DNA of 64,000 nt, taken from the NCBI GenBank assembly GCA_964489015.1, contig CAZAXD010000001.1, forward strand, positions 124,001-188,000, given 5' to 3'. Under the pieces are notes generated by a model, which did no database searches, was not told the origin of the DNA, and saw only the letters and a list, made by a program, of their open reading frames with translations. How positions within the stretch are numbered: position 1 is the stretch's first letter; every line of letters begins with the position of its first letter. Origin of the DNA: JAPYWM01 sp964489015. Lineage in GTDB: Bacteria > Bacteroidota > Bacteroidia > SpSt-205. Both the position numbers and the translations under genes were made by a program. Positions 54,118-61,488 of this stretch are shown piece after piece.

Positions 54118-54649
54118 CTCGCTCGCCCTGTCTGAGCTTGTGAAAGGTGGTCTGATGATACGTGTGGGGGATGATCGCCACCCGAAATGCACTTTCTGTG
54201 AGGGTGGCTACGGTCAGACTTACGCCATTGAGAGCGATCGACCCTTTCTCGACTACCAGATAAGCCCAGGCGGCCGGCAGCTCGAAAGTGAAATAGTAAC
54301 TATCCTCACCTGCCTTTTCTATCTGAAGGAGGGTTAGAGTCGTGTCGACATGGCCTTGCACGAGGTGACCCTCCCAGCGACCGCCTAGGGAGAGGCTGCG
54401 CTCGAGATTAACAAAGTCGTTGAGTTCGAGCTGGCCTAAGGTGGTGCGACTTAGCGTTTCTCGGACTACTTCGACGCAGTAAAAGCGGTGCTTGATAGCG
54501 ACGACGGTGAGACAAATGCCATTGTGCGCGATACTCTGGCCGATCGATAGCTCTTGAATAAACGGTGCCTGGATCCAGAAGCGACGTCCGTTCGCAGTCG
54601 TTTCAATAGCTTGAACCGATCCTAGCGCCTCAATGATACCCGTAAACAT
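53930..54649 (-). CDS. ribE: Riboflavin synthase, alpha chain
   Basis: Cytoplasmic enzyme that dismutates two 6,7-dimethyl-8-ribityllumazines into riboflavin. MFTGIIEALGSVQ is the hallmark start. Two lumazine-binding repeats follow (NGICLTVVAI ... LGGRWEGHLVQGHVDTT and LNGVSLTVATLTESAFRVAIIPHTYHQTTF). The core ends near VEFDLVGKYF; about 45 Pro/Ala-rich extra residues after it overlap the opposite ORF. Usual length is about 200, here 239. No FMN riboswitch fits in the short gap upstream. Confidence 0.93.
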   Translation of the reverse strand: MFTGIIEALGSVQAIETTANGRRFWIQAPFIQELSIGQSIAHNGICLTVVAIKHRFYCVEVVRETLSRTTLGQLELNDFVNLERSLSLGGRWEGHLVQGHVDTTLTLLQIEKAGEDSYYFTFELPAAWAYLVVEKGSIALNGVSLTVATLTESAFRVAIIPHTYHQTTFHKLRQGERVNVEFDLVGKYFWRWASLYGIGVLGLGQAAFHAAAPDKKEPDRPAASSGHPAGSPSQKTATD

Positions 54650-54651
54650 AC

Positions 54652-57324
54652 TTAGCGTAGCAAAGTTAGGCTACCGGCCTTACGAAAAGAGCGGCCGTCT
54701 CGTGTATCCAGCACCGCTTCGATGACGTAGAAGTAAGTGCCCTCTGGGGCCGGCTGGCCCCGATACGTGCCATCCCACAAGCGGTTGATGTCTCGGCTTT
54801 CGGCGATGAGCCCCCCCCACCGATCATAAATCCAGCAGCGAATCTCCCGAATGTTTCGGTAAACGAAGGGGCGGAAGATGTCGTTAATGCCGTCGTTATT
54901 AGGGGTAAACGTATTAGGCACCATGAGGATAGGGCAGTTGTCGAAGCAGAGGGGGGAACTGAGACTGCTTTCGTTGCCGGCAGTATCTCGAGCTGAGATA
55001 GCGAAGCACACCTGATGAGAACCTTCCCCTTGCCAGGTATAGGTGCGTTGGGGCTCTCGGACGTAGGTTAGCAGCTGAAACGGGCCTTCCGGGCGTGGGC
55101 TGAGGTAGATCCCATAAGCGCCGACATCCCCGCCGCATGTGCTGTCGGGGCGAGACCATTCTAGCGCGACCCGATACGTTTCGCAGTCGTCTCGGGTATC
55201 AATAGCGACGGGGAGACAGGGAGGAATCGTATCAAAGGGTTCAGCACAGGCCTTATTAGAAGCATTCCAGAGGGGATCGCGAATGCCTGTTACTTGATAG
55301 GTTCCCCGGCTTAGCACGTAGTAACAATAGGTCTGGTTATTGGTGAGATTCTGGTCGAGGTAAGAAAAGGAGGCCAAGCCGGTGTGTCCCCCCGCTAAGG
55401 TCGCAATGAGTTGAAAATTACCTGGCTGGGGAGGGTCTGCCCGGTAGATAAAAAACGTGTCGTTGATCCATGGTACATTTTGCGTCCAGGTCAGCAAGAT
55501 AGAACGGTCGCGAGGAGAGAGCGTAAGCAGGATACTCGTCGTAGTGTTACTAGACGCGATTTCGCGGCCTTGGCCATCTAGGAGCCGTACCCGATAGCGG
55601 TAAGGGGTCGTCGTAGTAGCGGGCGCATTGGGGTCTAGATAGCTGTCACCTGTGAGGCCACTCGCAATCGGCACAAAGTTGGTCCCATTTAGGCCAGCAG
55701 CTCTTTCTAAAGTGTATGTGTAAGGTGGGGGGAAGAACGTACTATCTAGCACTAGCGGGGCATTCCAGGAGACCCATACTGCCCCGGCGACGGGGTCTGT
55801 GGTGTGGATGCTGTCCTGAGTCATTAGCGGGAAATTGATCGGCAAGTCGATACAGGCTTCATTGGTGGGGCAACTTTCGATGTCATTATAAAGGGCGCGC
55901 AAGCGGTAGCAGTAGCGCGGGCTAAACTCTAGGTCTGCATCGGTGTAACTGGTCTGGCTACCGGGCAGCGTAGCGATAAGGGAGTAGCCTGACAAGGACC
56001 CACGGCAACAGAGCGTATCCGGATAAGGCTGGGGGGCAGGCGAACGGTAGACGCGGTACGAGTCGGGTGGGCAGGGCGGTGCGATCCAGCTTAGGTTCAT
56101 TTGGCGGGGCCCTGGGGTGACCGTGAGATTGGTAGGTGGCGGACCGATGACATACAAGCGCGTGACTTTATGCGCTGCCAAAGTAGGTCGGTTGGTAAGG
56201 TTGTCATGGGCATACCAGTCTATCTGGTAGGGGAGGCGCCGGATGTGCGCACAGGTCGTTTGCCAGGAAAAGGTGACCCCCGTCCTCGGTGGGTTGTAGC
56301 CTATGAGGGGGAATGTATTAGGGCTAAGGGTCGCTGGATTGGTTGGCACTTGAAAGGGGCCGTTAAATCCCTGGCCCCCATTATTGAGGTAAAAGTAGAC
56401 ACTGTCGCGGGTGTCAGGGTCGTAGGCGATAGCCTGAAACTGGAGGAGGCGGCCGGCGGTAATGCAGGTTTCGGCGGGGGCCTCGATGATAGGAGGATTA
56501 TTTTGACAGGGCGCTACGAAGATCGCCATGTCGCGAATGACCTGACCGATCTTACGGCCGCGTCGGTACTCTTCAATGAGAATAGCGATGTTGTAGACGC
56601 CAATTTGCTGCGGGGTATTCCAGGTGACGAGCCCCGTTTGCCGGTCTATGGTAAAGGCGCCGCCAAAAGCGCTAGGATACTGGTAATTTCCGACGGGTAT
56701 GGGGTTTTGCATGTTACCCGGATCGTACTGCTGACAAGGGATTAGCGAGTACACCAGGGAGTCCCCGTCTGGGTCAAAAGCGCCGGGGTTGTGCGTCCAG
56801 AGGCGATTAGTACAAGCATCATCGATCGGGTCATTCAAAAGGAGCGGCGAGTTATTGAGGCCAAGAAAGGGATTATTGGATAGGCGGGTCTCGATGTAAA
56901 AGGAGGTTGCTCCGGAGTTGGTCATATTACGCACGTAGTCTACGCGCGCAAAGTCGCTATAGCGTAACTCGTACTCGCCGGGGCCCGGTAGATTGATAGT
57001 AGTAATGTAGAAGTTCTTTTTAACGCGGGGCCGTAGCCAAATACCCAAACGGGCCGGGGCTCGGCAGCTCCCGCCACTGGGTCCATTGCTACGAGGAATA
57101 TCGCGAATAACCTCAATGAGCACACGGCCACTACTGGTGATGCTCCATATTTCCAGATCAGCCGTACAGCGATCTACACCGGCAGCGGTCGAGTCCGTGT
57201 AGGTGGTGATGGTGACTCGATACTGGTTGGGCCCCAGATACTCGTAGGTAATTTGCCCAGCTAGGTTGTGTGAAGCGTGGACAAGGCCAACCAAGCCGAG
57301 TAGTAGCGGGTGCTTTAAGCGCAT
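54652..57324 (-). CDS. Large secreted protein with gliding-motility (CHU_C) C-terminal domain
   Basis: 890 residues. It has a signal peptide (LLLGLVGLVHASHNLAG), then a region seen in large Bacteroidota surface proteins (ITYEYLGPNQYRVTITTYTDS, NNSPLLLNDPIDDACTNRLWTHNPGAFDPDGDSLVYSL). Several fibronectin III-like modules follow, with PGSQTSYTDADL, VPIASGLTGDSYLDP and YFYV-type strands. The C-terminal domain FTPNNDGINDIFRPF ... IYDRWGG ... WDGTYRGQPAPEGTYFYVIEA is the gliding-motility-associated type, a T9SS type B sorting signal. It is probably a surface filament or adhesin. Its stop is 2 nt from ribE. Confidence 0.9.
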   Translation of the reverse strand: MRLKHPLLLGLVGLVHASHNLAGQITYEYLGPNQYRVTITTYTDSTAAGVDRCTADLEIWSITSSGRVLIEVIRDIPRSNGPSGGSCRAPARLGIWLRPRVKKNFYITTINLPGPGEYELRYSDFARVDYVRNMTNSGATSFYIETRLSNNPFLGLNNSPLLLNDPIDDACTNRLWTHNPGAFDPDGDSLVYSLIPCQQYDPGNMQNPIPVGNYQYPSAFGGAFTIDRQTGLVTWNTPQQIGVYNIAILIEEYRRGRKIGQVIRDMAIFVAPCQNNPPIIEAPAETCITAGRLLQFQAIAYDPDTRDSVYFYLNNGGQGFNGPFQVPTNPATLSPNTFPLIGYNPPRTGVTFSWQTTCAHIRRLPYQIDWYAHDNLTNRPTLAAHKVTRLYVIGPPPTNLTVTPGPRQMNLSWIAPPCPPDSYRVYRSPAPQPYPDTLCCRGSLSGYSLIATLPGSQTSYTDADLEFSPRYCYRLRALYNDIESCPTNEACIDLPINFPLMTQDSIHTTDPVAGAVWVSWNAPLVLDSTFFPPPYTYTLERAAGLNGTNFVPIASGLTGDSYLDPNAPATTTTPYRYRVRLLDGQGREIASSNTTTSILLTLSPRDRSILLTWTQNVPWINDTFFIYRADPPQPGNFQLIATLAGGHTGLASFSYLDQNLTNNQTYCYYVLSRGTYQVTGIRDPLWNASNKACAEPFDTIPPCLPVAIDTRDDCETYRVALEWSRPDSTCGGDVGAYGIYLSPRPEGPFQLLTYVREPQRTYTWQGEGSHQVCFAISARDTAGNESSLSSPLCFDNCPILMVPNTFTPNNDGINDIFRPFVYRNIREIRCWIYDRWGGLIAESRDINRLWDGTYRGQPAPEGTYFYVIEAVLDTRDGRSFRKAGSLTLLR
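54661..54668 (-). promoter_or_regulatory. TAACTTTG promoter box for ribE
   Basis: Exact TAnnTTTG match on the minus strand, ending 11 nt before the ribE ATG and lying inside the last codons of the CHU_C gene. ribE may therefore be transcribed on its own. Confidence 0.5.
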
Positions 57325-57344
57325 AAGGCAGTTAAAATCCTCTG

Positions 57345-57361
57345 CAAAATAAACAATTTTG
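57345..57361. promoter_or_regulatory. Divergent near-consensus promoter boxes between CHU_C gene and moxR
   Basis: CAAAAT and ATTTTG form a perfect 6-bp inverted repeat around 5 bp. On the plus strand CAATTTTG (57354-57361) ends 5 nt before the GTG at 57367. On the minus strand TTATTTTG (57352-57345) ends 20 nt before the ATG at 57324. Each has one mismatch to TAnnTTTG. Confidence 0.45.
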
Positions 57362-57366
57362 CGGTG

Positions 57367-58308
57367 GTGCGTATAGATGAGTTACTTCGGGCGGCGCAAG
57401 CCACCGTTATTGGTCAGCGGGAAGCTTTGGAGTCTTTGTGGATAGCCCTGATTAGTGGGGGACATGTCCTACTCGAAGGGGTGCCGGGCGTGGCTAAGAC
57501 CCTGATGGCCAGTACAGTGGCCCATTTGTCTGGGCTTAGCTTCCAACGGGTCCAGTTTACGCCGGATATGTTGCCTTCCGACCTGCTGGGGGGGCTCGTT
57601 TATGAGGGACCAGGGCAATTTTCGGTGCGGAAGGGGCCTATCTTTACTCAGGTGCTCCTGGCGGATGAGGTAAACCGAGCTCCCGCCAAAGTGCAGAGCG
57701 CTCTCCTAGAGAGCATGCAGGAGGGGCAGGTCACCATCGGAGACACAACCTACCTCCTGCCTAAGCCCTTTTGGGTGTTGGCGACCCAAAATCCGATTGA
57801 GCAAGAAGGCACCTACGCGCTACCAGAAGCTCAGATAGATCGGTTTTTATTTCGGGTGATAGTGGAGTACCCTTCGCAAGCGGAGGAACAAGAGATTCTG
57901 CATCGGTGGGCATGGGCTTTGTATCCGCCTGTGCCGGCACCTATTCTGTCTCCCGAAGCGGTTTTACAGTTACAGGCAGCCCTTCAAGAAATAGAGGTAT
58001 CTCCGGCCATGGAAGCTTACATGGTCCGGCTCGTGCGGGCCACGCGTGAGACCAATCAAGGCAAGCTACGGGATTGGAAGGGCTATGTGGCCTATGGCGC
58101 TTCACCACGGGCAGGACTCGCCTTACATCGGGCGGCGCGAGCGCGGGCGCTCCTCCACGGCCGCCATCAAGTCACCCCTGAGGACATCAAAGCCGTGGCC
58201 ATGCCCGCCCTCAATCACCGTATCATCCTAGCCTACACGGCGCTAGCGGAGGGGCGAACGGCTCGAGCCTTTATAGAGGACCTCCTGCAAACGGTGCCGT
58301 ATCAGTGA
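57367..58308 (+). CDS. moxR: MoxR-family AAA ATPase
   Basis: 313 residues, cytoplasmic. Walker A in LLEGVPGVAKTLMASTVA, then VQFTPDMLPSDLLGGLVY, Walker B VLLADEVNRAPAKVQSALLESMQEGQVTIG and sensor ATQNPIEQEGTYALPEAQIDRFLF. MoxR proteins act as chaperones that activate partner complexes, often beside DUF58 and von Willebrand A genes; here the partner gene is rodA instead, overlapping by 4 nt. GTG at 57367 preferred over GTG at 57364 by distance from the promoter box. Confidence 0.93.
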   Translation: MRIDELLRAAQATVIGQREALESLWIALISGGHVLLEGVPGVAKTLMASTVAHLSGLSFQRVQFTPDMLPSDLLGGLVYEGPGQFSVRKGPIFTQVLLADEVNRAPAKVQSALLESMQEGQVTIGDTTYLLPKPFWVLATQNPIEQEGTYALPEAQIDRFLFRVIVEYPSQAEEQEILHRWAWALYPPVPAPILSPEAVLQLQAALQEIEVSPAMEAYMVRLVRATRETNQGKLRDWKGYVAYGASPRAGLALHRAARARALLHGRHQVTPEDIKAVAMPALNHRIILAYTALAEGRTARAFIEDLLQTVPYQ

Positions 58309-59537
58309 AGCTAGCTCCCGTCGACTTTTGGCTCTTTGCTCTTCCTCTCCTTCTGATGGGTATCGGTCTATTCAATCTATACTCGATAGAAAACGCACCC
58401 GCCGTATGGAATTGGGGGAATGCTTTTTATAAGCAACTAGTCTGGGCTTTTTTGGCGGCTTTGGGCATGTTACTTTTTAGCTTTTTAGAGGGAAATCTGT
58501 GGCGCTACATGGCGCCTCTGGCTTACATAGGAGGTGTAGGACTCATGACGTTGACCGTTTTTATCGGGCGGGAAGTAAATGGGGCCAAAGCTTGGTTGGA
58601 GCTAGGGGGCTTACGGCTACAGCCTTCGGAGTTTATGAAGGTGCTAGCGGCGCTTATGCTAGCCCGTGTCGCCAGTCCACCGGATTTTAAGTGGTCGCGG
58701 GGGCGGGATAGGCTGAGTGTCTTGGCGATAGTCGGTCTGCCGGCGTTACTGGCCCTTTTACAGCGGGATACAGGCACGGCGCTGACCTATGGGGCGCTAG
58801 TGATACCCCTCTATCGAATCGGGTTGTCGGGCTGGTTTATTGTGCTACCTCTGGTTGCTGGCCTCATGGCCTTGGGCAGCTTGAAGTACCCCTGGCCAGT
58901 ATGGGCGGGGGTAGGGCTTGTCGTCGGCTTACTATGGCATCTCTTCTGGCGCAAGGGGTGGTGGCCAGTGCTTCTTATCACGCTTGCGGCTGGGCTCTGG
59001 GCCTGGGCTGTGCCTAAGCTCTATCAGCACGTGCTAGCTCCCCATCAGCGCCAGCGTATAGAGGTCCTGTTTGATCCTTATCGTGATCCGCGTGGTGCCG
59101 GGTGGAATGTCATTCAGGCGCGCATCGCCATAGAAGCAGGCGGCTTATGGGGACGCGGTTATGGTCAAGGCCTACAAAGTAAACTCGATTTCATTCCCCA
59201 GCGTCATACAGACTTCGCTTTCTGCAGTTTGGCTGAGGAGTGGGGATGGGCCGGTAGTACAGCGTACATCTTACTGTACATGGGCTTTCTGTGGTACTTA
59301 TTGTGGATTTCTGAGCGAACGGGTAATCGCTTTGCCCTAGTATATGGTTATAGTCTAGCAGGCTTTCTGGGCTTACATTTAGTCATCAATGTAGGCATGA
59401 TTCTGGGGCTCTTGCCTGTCATTGGGATTCCTCTGACATTTTTAAGCTACGGCGGCTCGTCGTGGGTGGCGATGGCGGCGGGCATAGGAATCCTTCAGCG
59501 GTGGTACCGTGAACGCACGCTTCGGTTATTTAGCTAG
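58305..59537 (+). CDS. rodA: Rod-shape SEDS glycosyltransferase RodA
   Basis: 410-residue inner-membrane protein with about ten helices that polymerises lipid II into peptidoglycan during elongation. SEDS blocks: GLFNLYSIEN, GREVNGAKAWLELGGLRLQPSEFMKV, RDTGTALTYG, DPRGAGWNVIQARIAIEAGGLWGRGYGQG, QRHTDFAFCSLAEEWGW and LPLxFLSYGGSSW-like end. Longer middle loop than usual. GTG start inside the moxR stop. Confidence 0.93.
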   Translation: MKLAPVDFWLFALPLLLMGIGLFNLYSIENAPAVWNWGNAFYKQLVWAFLAALGMLLFSFLEGNLWRYMAPLAYIGGVGLMTLTVFIGREVNGAKAWLELGGLRLQPSEFMKVLAALMLARVASPPDFKWSRGRDRLSVLAIVGLPALLALLQRDTGTALTYGALVIPLYRIGLSGWFIVLPLVAGLMALGSLKYPWPVWAGVGLVVGLLWHLFWRKGWWPVLLITLAAGLWAWAVPKLYQHVLAPHQRQRIEVLFDPYRDPRGAGWNVIQARIAIEAGGLWGRGYGQGLQSKLDFIPQRHTDFAFCSLAEEWGWAGSTAYILLYMGFLWYLLWISERTGNRFALVYGYSLAGFLGLHLVINVGMILGLLPVIGIPLTFLSYGGSSWVAMAAGIGILQRWYRERTLRLFS

Positions 59538-60086
59538 GAGCACTTGCAAAACGGGCTCTTCATCGGCCTCGAGGCGAAGCGAGGGTTCTTCTTGCAGACA
59601 CTTCTGTAAAAGGGCGCTCGCTTCCTCGTTTTTACCCAAGCGGGCTAAGAAGAGTGCTTGATAAAAACGAACTTGCGGCGACTGCTGGGGCAGTTCACTA
59701 GCTTTTTGCAAGGCAGCTTCGGCCTCTTCATTCTGACCGAGATTGAGGGCCCAGAACGCTTTATGGACCCACCAACGGGGATTTTCGGGGTCTTTTTCTA
59801 AGATTTGCAGGAGGGTATGGTAAGCCTCCCGAATGCGACCCTGCCTAAGTAGCTCTTCGTAGTATGCCACGAGGCCAGCCAAGTAATCAGGCGCAATACG
59901 TCGGCACTCCACGAGAGCCTGCCAGGCTTCCTCTGTGTTGAGCCGACGTAATAGCTGGTATTTAGCAAGCCAGAGGGCTGGCTCATTAGGATATAGAGCT
60001 AGCCCTACATTCAGAGGCGTAAGGGCTTCCGTCAGTAGACCAGCTTCGGCCAGATGCCGACTTTGCGTTAAGTAGTTGGTGTACAT
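59526..60086 (-). CDS. TPR-repeat protein
   Basis: 186 residues with about four TPR units (AEAGLLTEALTPLNVGLALYP, QGRIREAYHTLLQILEKDPENP, GQNEEAEAALQKASELPQQSP, GKNEEASALLQKCLQEEPSL). No signal peptide; probably a cytoplasmic scaffold of unknown partner. The frame is open to 60203 inside the next gene, but the ATG at 60086 lies behind a near-consensus promoter box. The 3' end overlaps rodA by 12 nt. Confidence 0.8.
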   Translation of the reverse strand: MYTNYLTQSRHLAEAGLLTEALTPLNVGLALYPNEPALWLAKYQLLRRLNTEEAWQALVECRRIAPDYLAGLVAYYEELLRQGRIREAYHTLLQILEKDPENPRWWVHKAFWALNLGQNEEAEAALQKASELPQQSPQVRFYQALFLARLGKNEEASALLQKCLQEEPSLRLEADEEPVLQVLLAK

Positions 60087-60093
60087 GTGAAAG

Positions 60094-60101
60094 CGAAGGT
60101 A
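60094..60101 (-). promoter_or_regulatory. Near-consensus promoter box TACCTTCG before the TPR gene
   Basis: One mismatch to TAnnTTTG on the minus strand, ending 7 nt before the ATG at 60086. Confidence 0.45.
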
Positions 60102-60127
60102 ATAAATTATACGTAATGCAAGAGGGG

Positions 60128-61456
60128 TTACAATCCCGTACGATGTATGGCATCGGTAGCCTGGATGGCGGCATGGAGAGCCCCTTCGATGTAGCCCATC
60201 CAATGCGCTGCGCGCTCGGTGCCAGCCCCATAAAGCGGCGGTAAATGGTCTCGCAGGGTTTGGCCAAAGTACCGCCAGCCACCAGGACCTAAAAAGCCCA
60301 CGTAACAGCCACCGATGTAGGGTTCATCCGCCCAACTCTTTTGGTAGAGAAATAGCGGCGCTTGGCCAAAGAGCTCGGTTACTTCCTGGGTATAGAAAGC
60401 ATCTCGTTCGGGGCTTGGACGAGTGAGGAGGCTTCGGGCCAGCGGACCTACTGCAAAGCCCGTAATCTGGCCATAGCTCGCATCTGGCGGCGAGGTATCA
60501 AAAGTTAGACGAAGGGCGCCATGCGTGCGCAGGAGGTGGCCACTCCAGCCCTCTTCCCGCCAGAAAGGCTTCGGGTATATTGCGATGACTTTGGTGATGC
60601 TACCCATAGGCATGCGTTGCCCAAGCTGCTGCCAGAGGGGAGGCAGTGGGGGATCCCAGAGGATGCGATTGTGAACGGCAGGCGGTATCGCCAAAAGGAG
60701 AGCCCGAGCCTGGTAGCTTTGCTCAGCAGTCTGGATCGTGACCGTTTGAGTGCTTCGCTCCACGCGCAAAACAGCGGCATTGGTCTCGTAGGAAAGCCCT
60801 TCGGCTAGGGTCTCGATGAATCGACTAGCGCCTAGGGTAAACTTGTAGGCCTGGGCGCCTGTCTCCGTTTCGATTAGGGCTTCTAGGCTGCCCGCGCTCT
60901 GAATGTAGAAGAGTGTATGCCAGAGGGAGACCTCATCTGGCTCACACCCCAGGACGGTGCTGAGCCCTATGTCAAATACACTACGAGCAAGGGGATGCCA
61001 TAGGTGCTTTCGGCGCCAGGCTGCTAAGGTAATCTCATCCCATTCGGGACGCTCTAGGCTCCAGGGTGCCTGCGCCGATACCCGGCGAGCCTGGGCTTTG
61101 ATCTTTAGAAGCCCCCAGCCTAAGCTAAGAAGGGCTGGGAGCGGTAAGCGGGGAATGGTGCCTTTGTACGTATAGGTACGCTTCGGTGTGATAAGGCGGT
61201 GTCTCCCAGCGAAGTACGTAGCGTGTAACGGAACGTCATGCTTCTGACACCACGCTAAAACATGCTGATGCATGGGTCCGACCCACTGCCCGCCTAAGTC
61301 GATGGGGTGTCCTTCGGGTGAGTATATAGTATGTAGTCGGCCGCCTAGCCGAGGCTGAGCTTCTAGTACATGCACGTGGAGCCCGGCTTCTTTGAGTAAA
61401 CGCGCCGCATAAAGGCCACTGGCGCCGCCTCCCACGACGATGACATCCCAAAGCAT
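60128..61456 (-). CDS. Flavin-containing amine oxidase family protein
   Basis: 442 residues. N-terminal FAD site VIVVGGGASGLYAARLLKEAGLHVHVLEAQPRLGGRLHTI, then DLGGQWVGP, and the C-terminal FAD block YGAGTERAAHWMGYIEGALHAAIQA. It resembles the monoamine oxidase family that oxidises amines with oxygen; the substrate is unknown. The ATG at 61456 is preferred over the TTG at 61462, which lies inside the promoter box. Confidence 0.9.
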   Translation of the reverse strand: MLWDVIVVGGGASGLYAARLLKEAGLHVHVLEAQPRLGGRLHTIYSPEGHPIDLGGQWVGPMHQHVLAWCQKHDVPLHATYFAGRHRLITPKRTYTYKGTIPRLPLPALLSLGWGLLKIKAQARRVSAQAPWSLERPEWDEITLAAWRRKHLWHPLARSVFDIGLSTVLGCEPDEVSLWHTLFYIQSAGSLEALIETETGAQAYKFTLGASRFIETLAEGLSYETNAAVLRVERSTQTVTIQTAEQSYQARALLLAIPPAVHNRILWDPPLPPLWQQLGQRMPMGSITKVIAIYPKPFWREEGWSGHLLRTHGALRLTFDTSPPDASYGQITGFAVGPLARSLLTRPSPERDAFYTQEVTELFGQAPLFLYQKSWADEPYIGGCYVGFLGPGGWRYFGQTLRDHLPPLYGAGTERAAHWMGYIEGALHAAIQATDAIHRTGL

Positions 61457-61459
61457 ACT

Positions 61460-61467
61460 CAAAAGTA
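61460..61467 (-). promoter_or_regulatory. TACTTTTG promoter box for the amine oxidase
   Basis: Exact TAnnTTTG match on the minus strand, ending 3 nt before the ATG at 61456. Divergent partner of 61476-61483. Confidence 0.75.
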
Positions 61468-61475
61468 CAACTTCC

Positions 61476-61483
61476 TATCTTTG
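61476..61483 (+). promoter_or_regulatory. TATCTTTG promoter box for the M17 aminopeptidase
   Basis: Exact TAnnTTTG match ending 5 nt before the ATG at 61489. The two divergent boxes lie 8 bp apart in a 32-bp intergenic region. Confidence 0.75.
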
Positions 61484-61488
61484 CGCGC

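Noticed and set aside
54650..54700. FMN riboswitch before ribE
   Set aside because: The upstream gene ends 2 nt away, so there is no room for the aptamer.
56101..56745. 214-codon plus-strand ORF opposite the CHU_C protein
   Set aside because: Lies wholly antisense to a gene with clear domains; composition fits a mirror frame.
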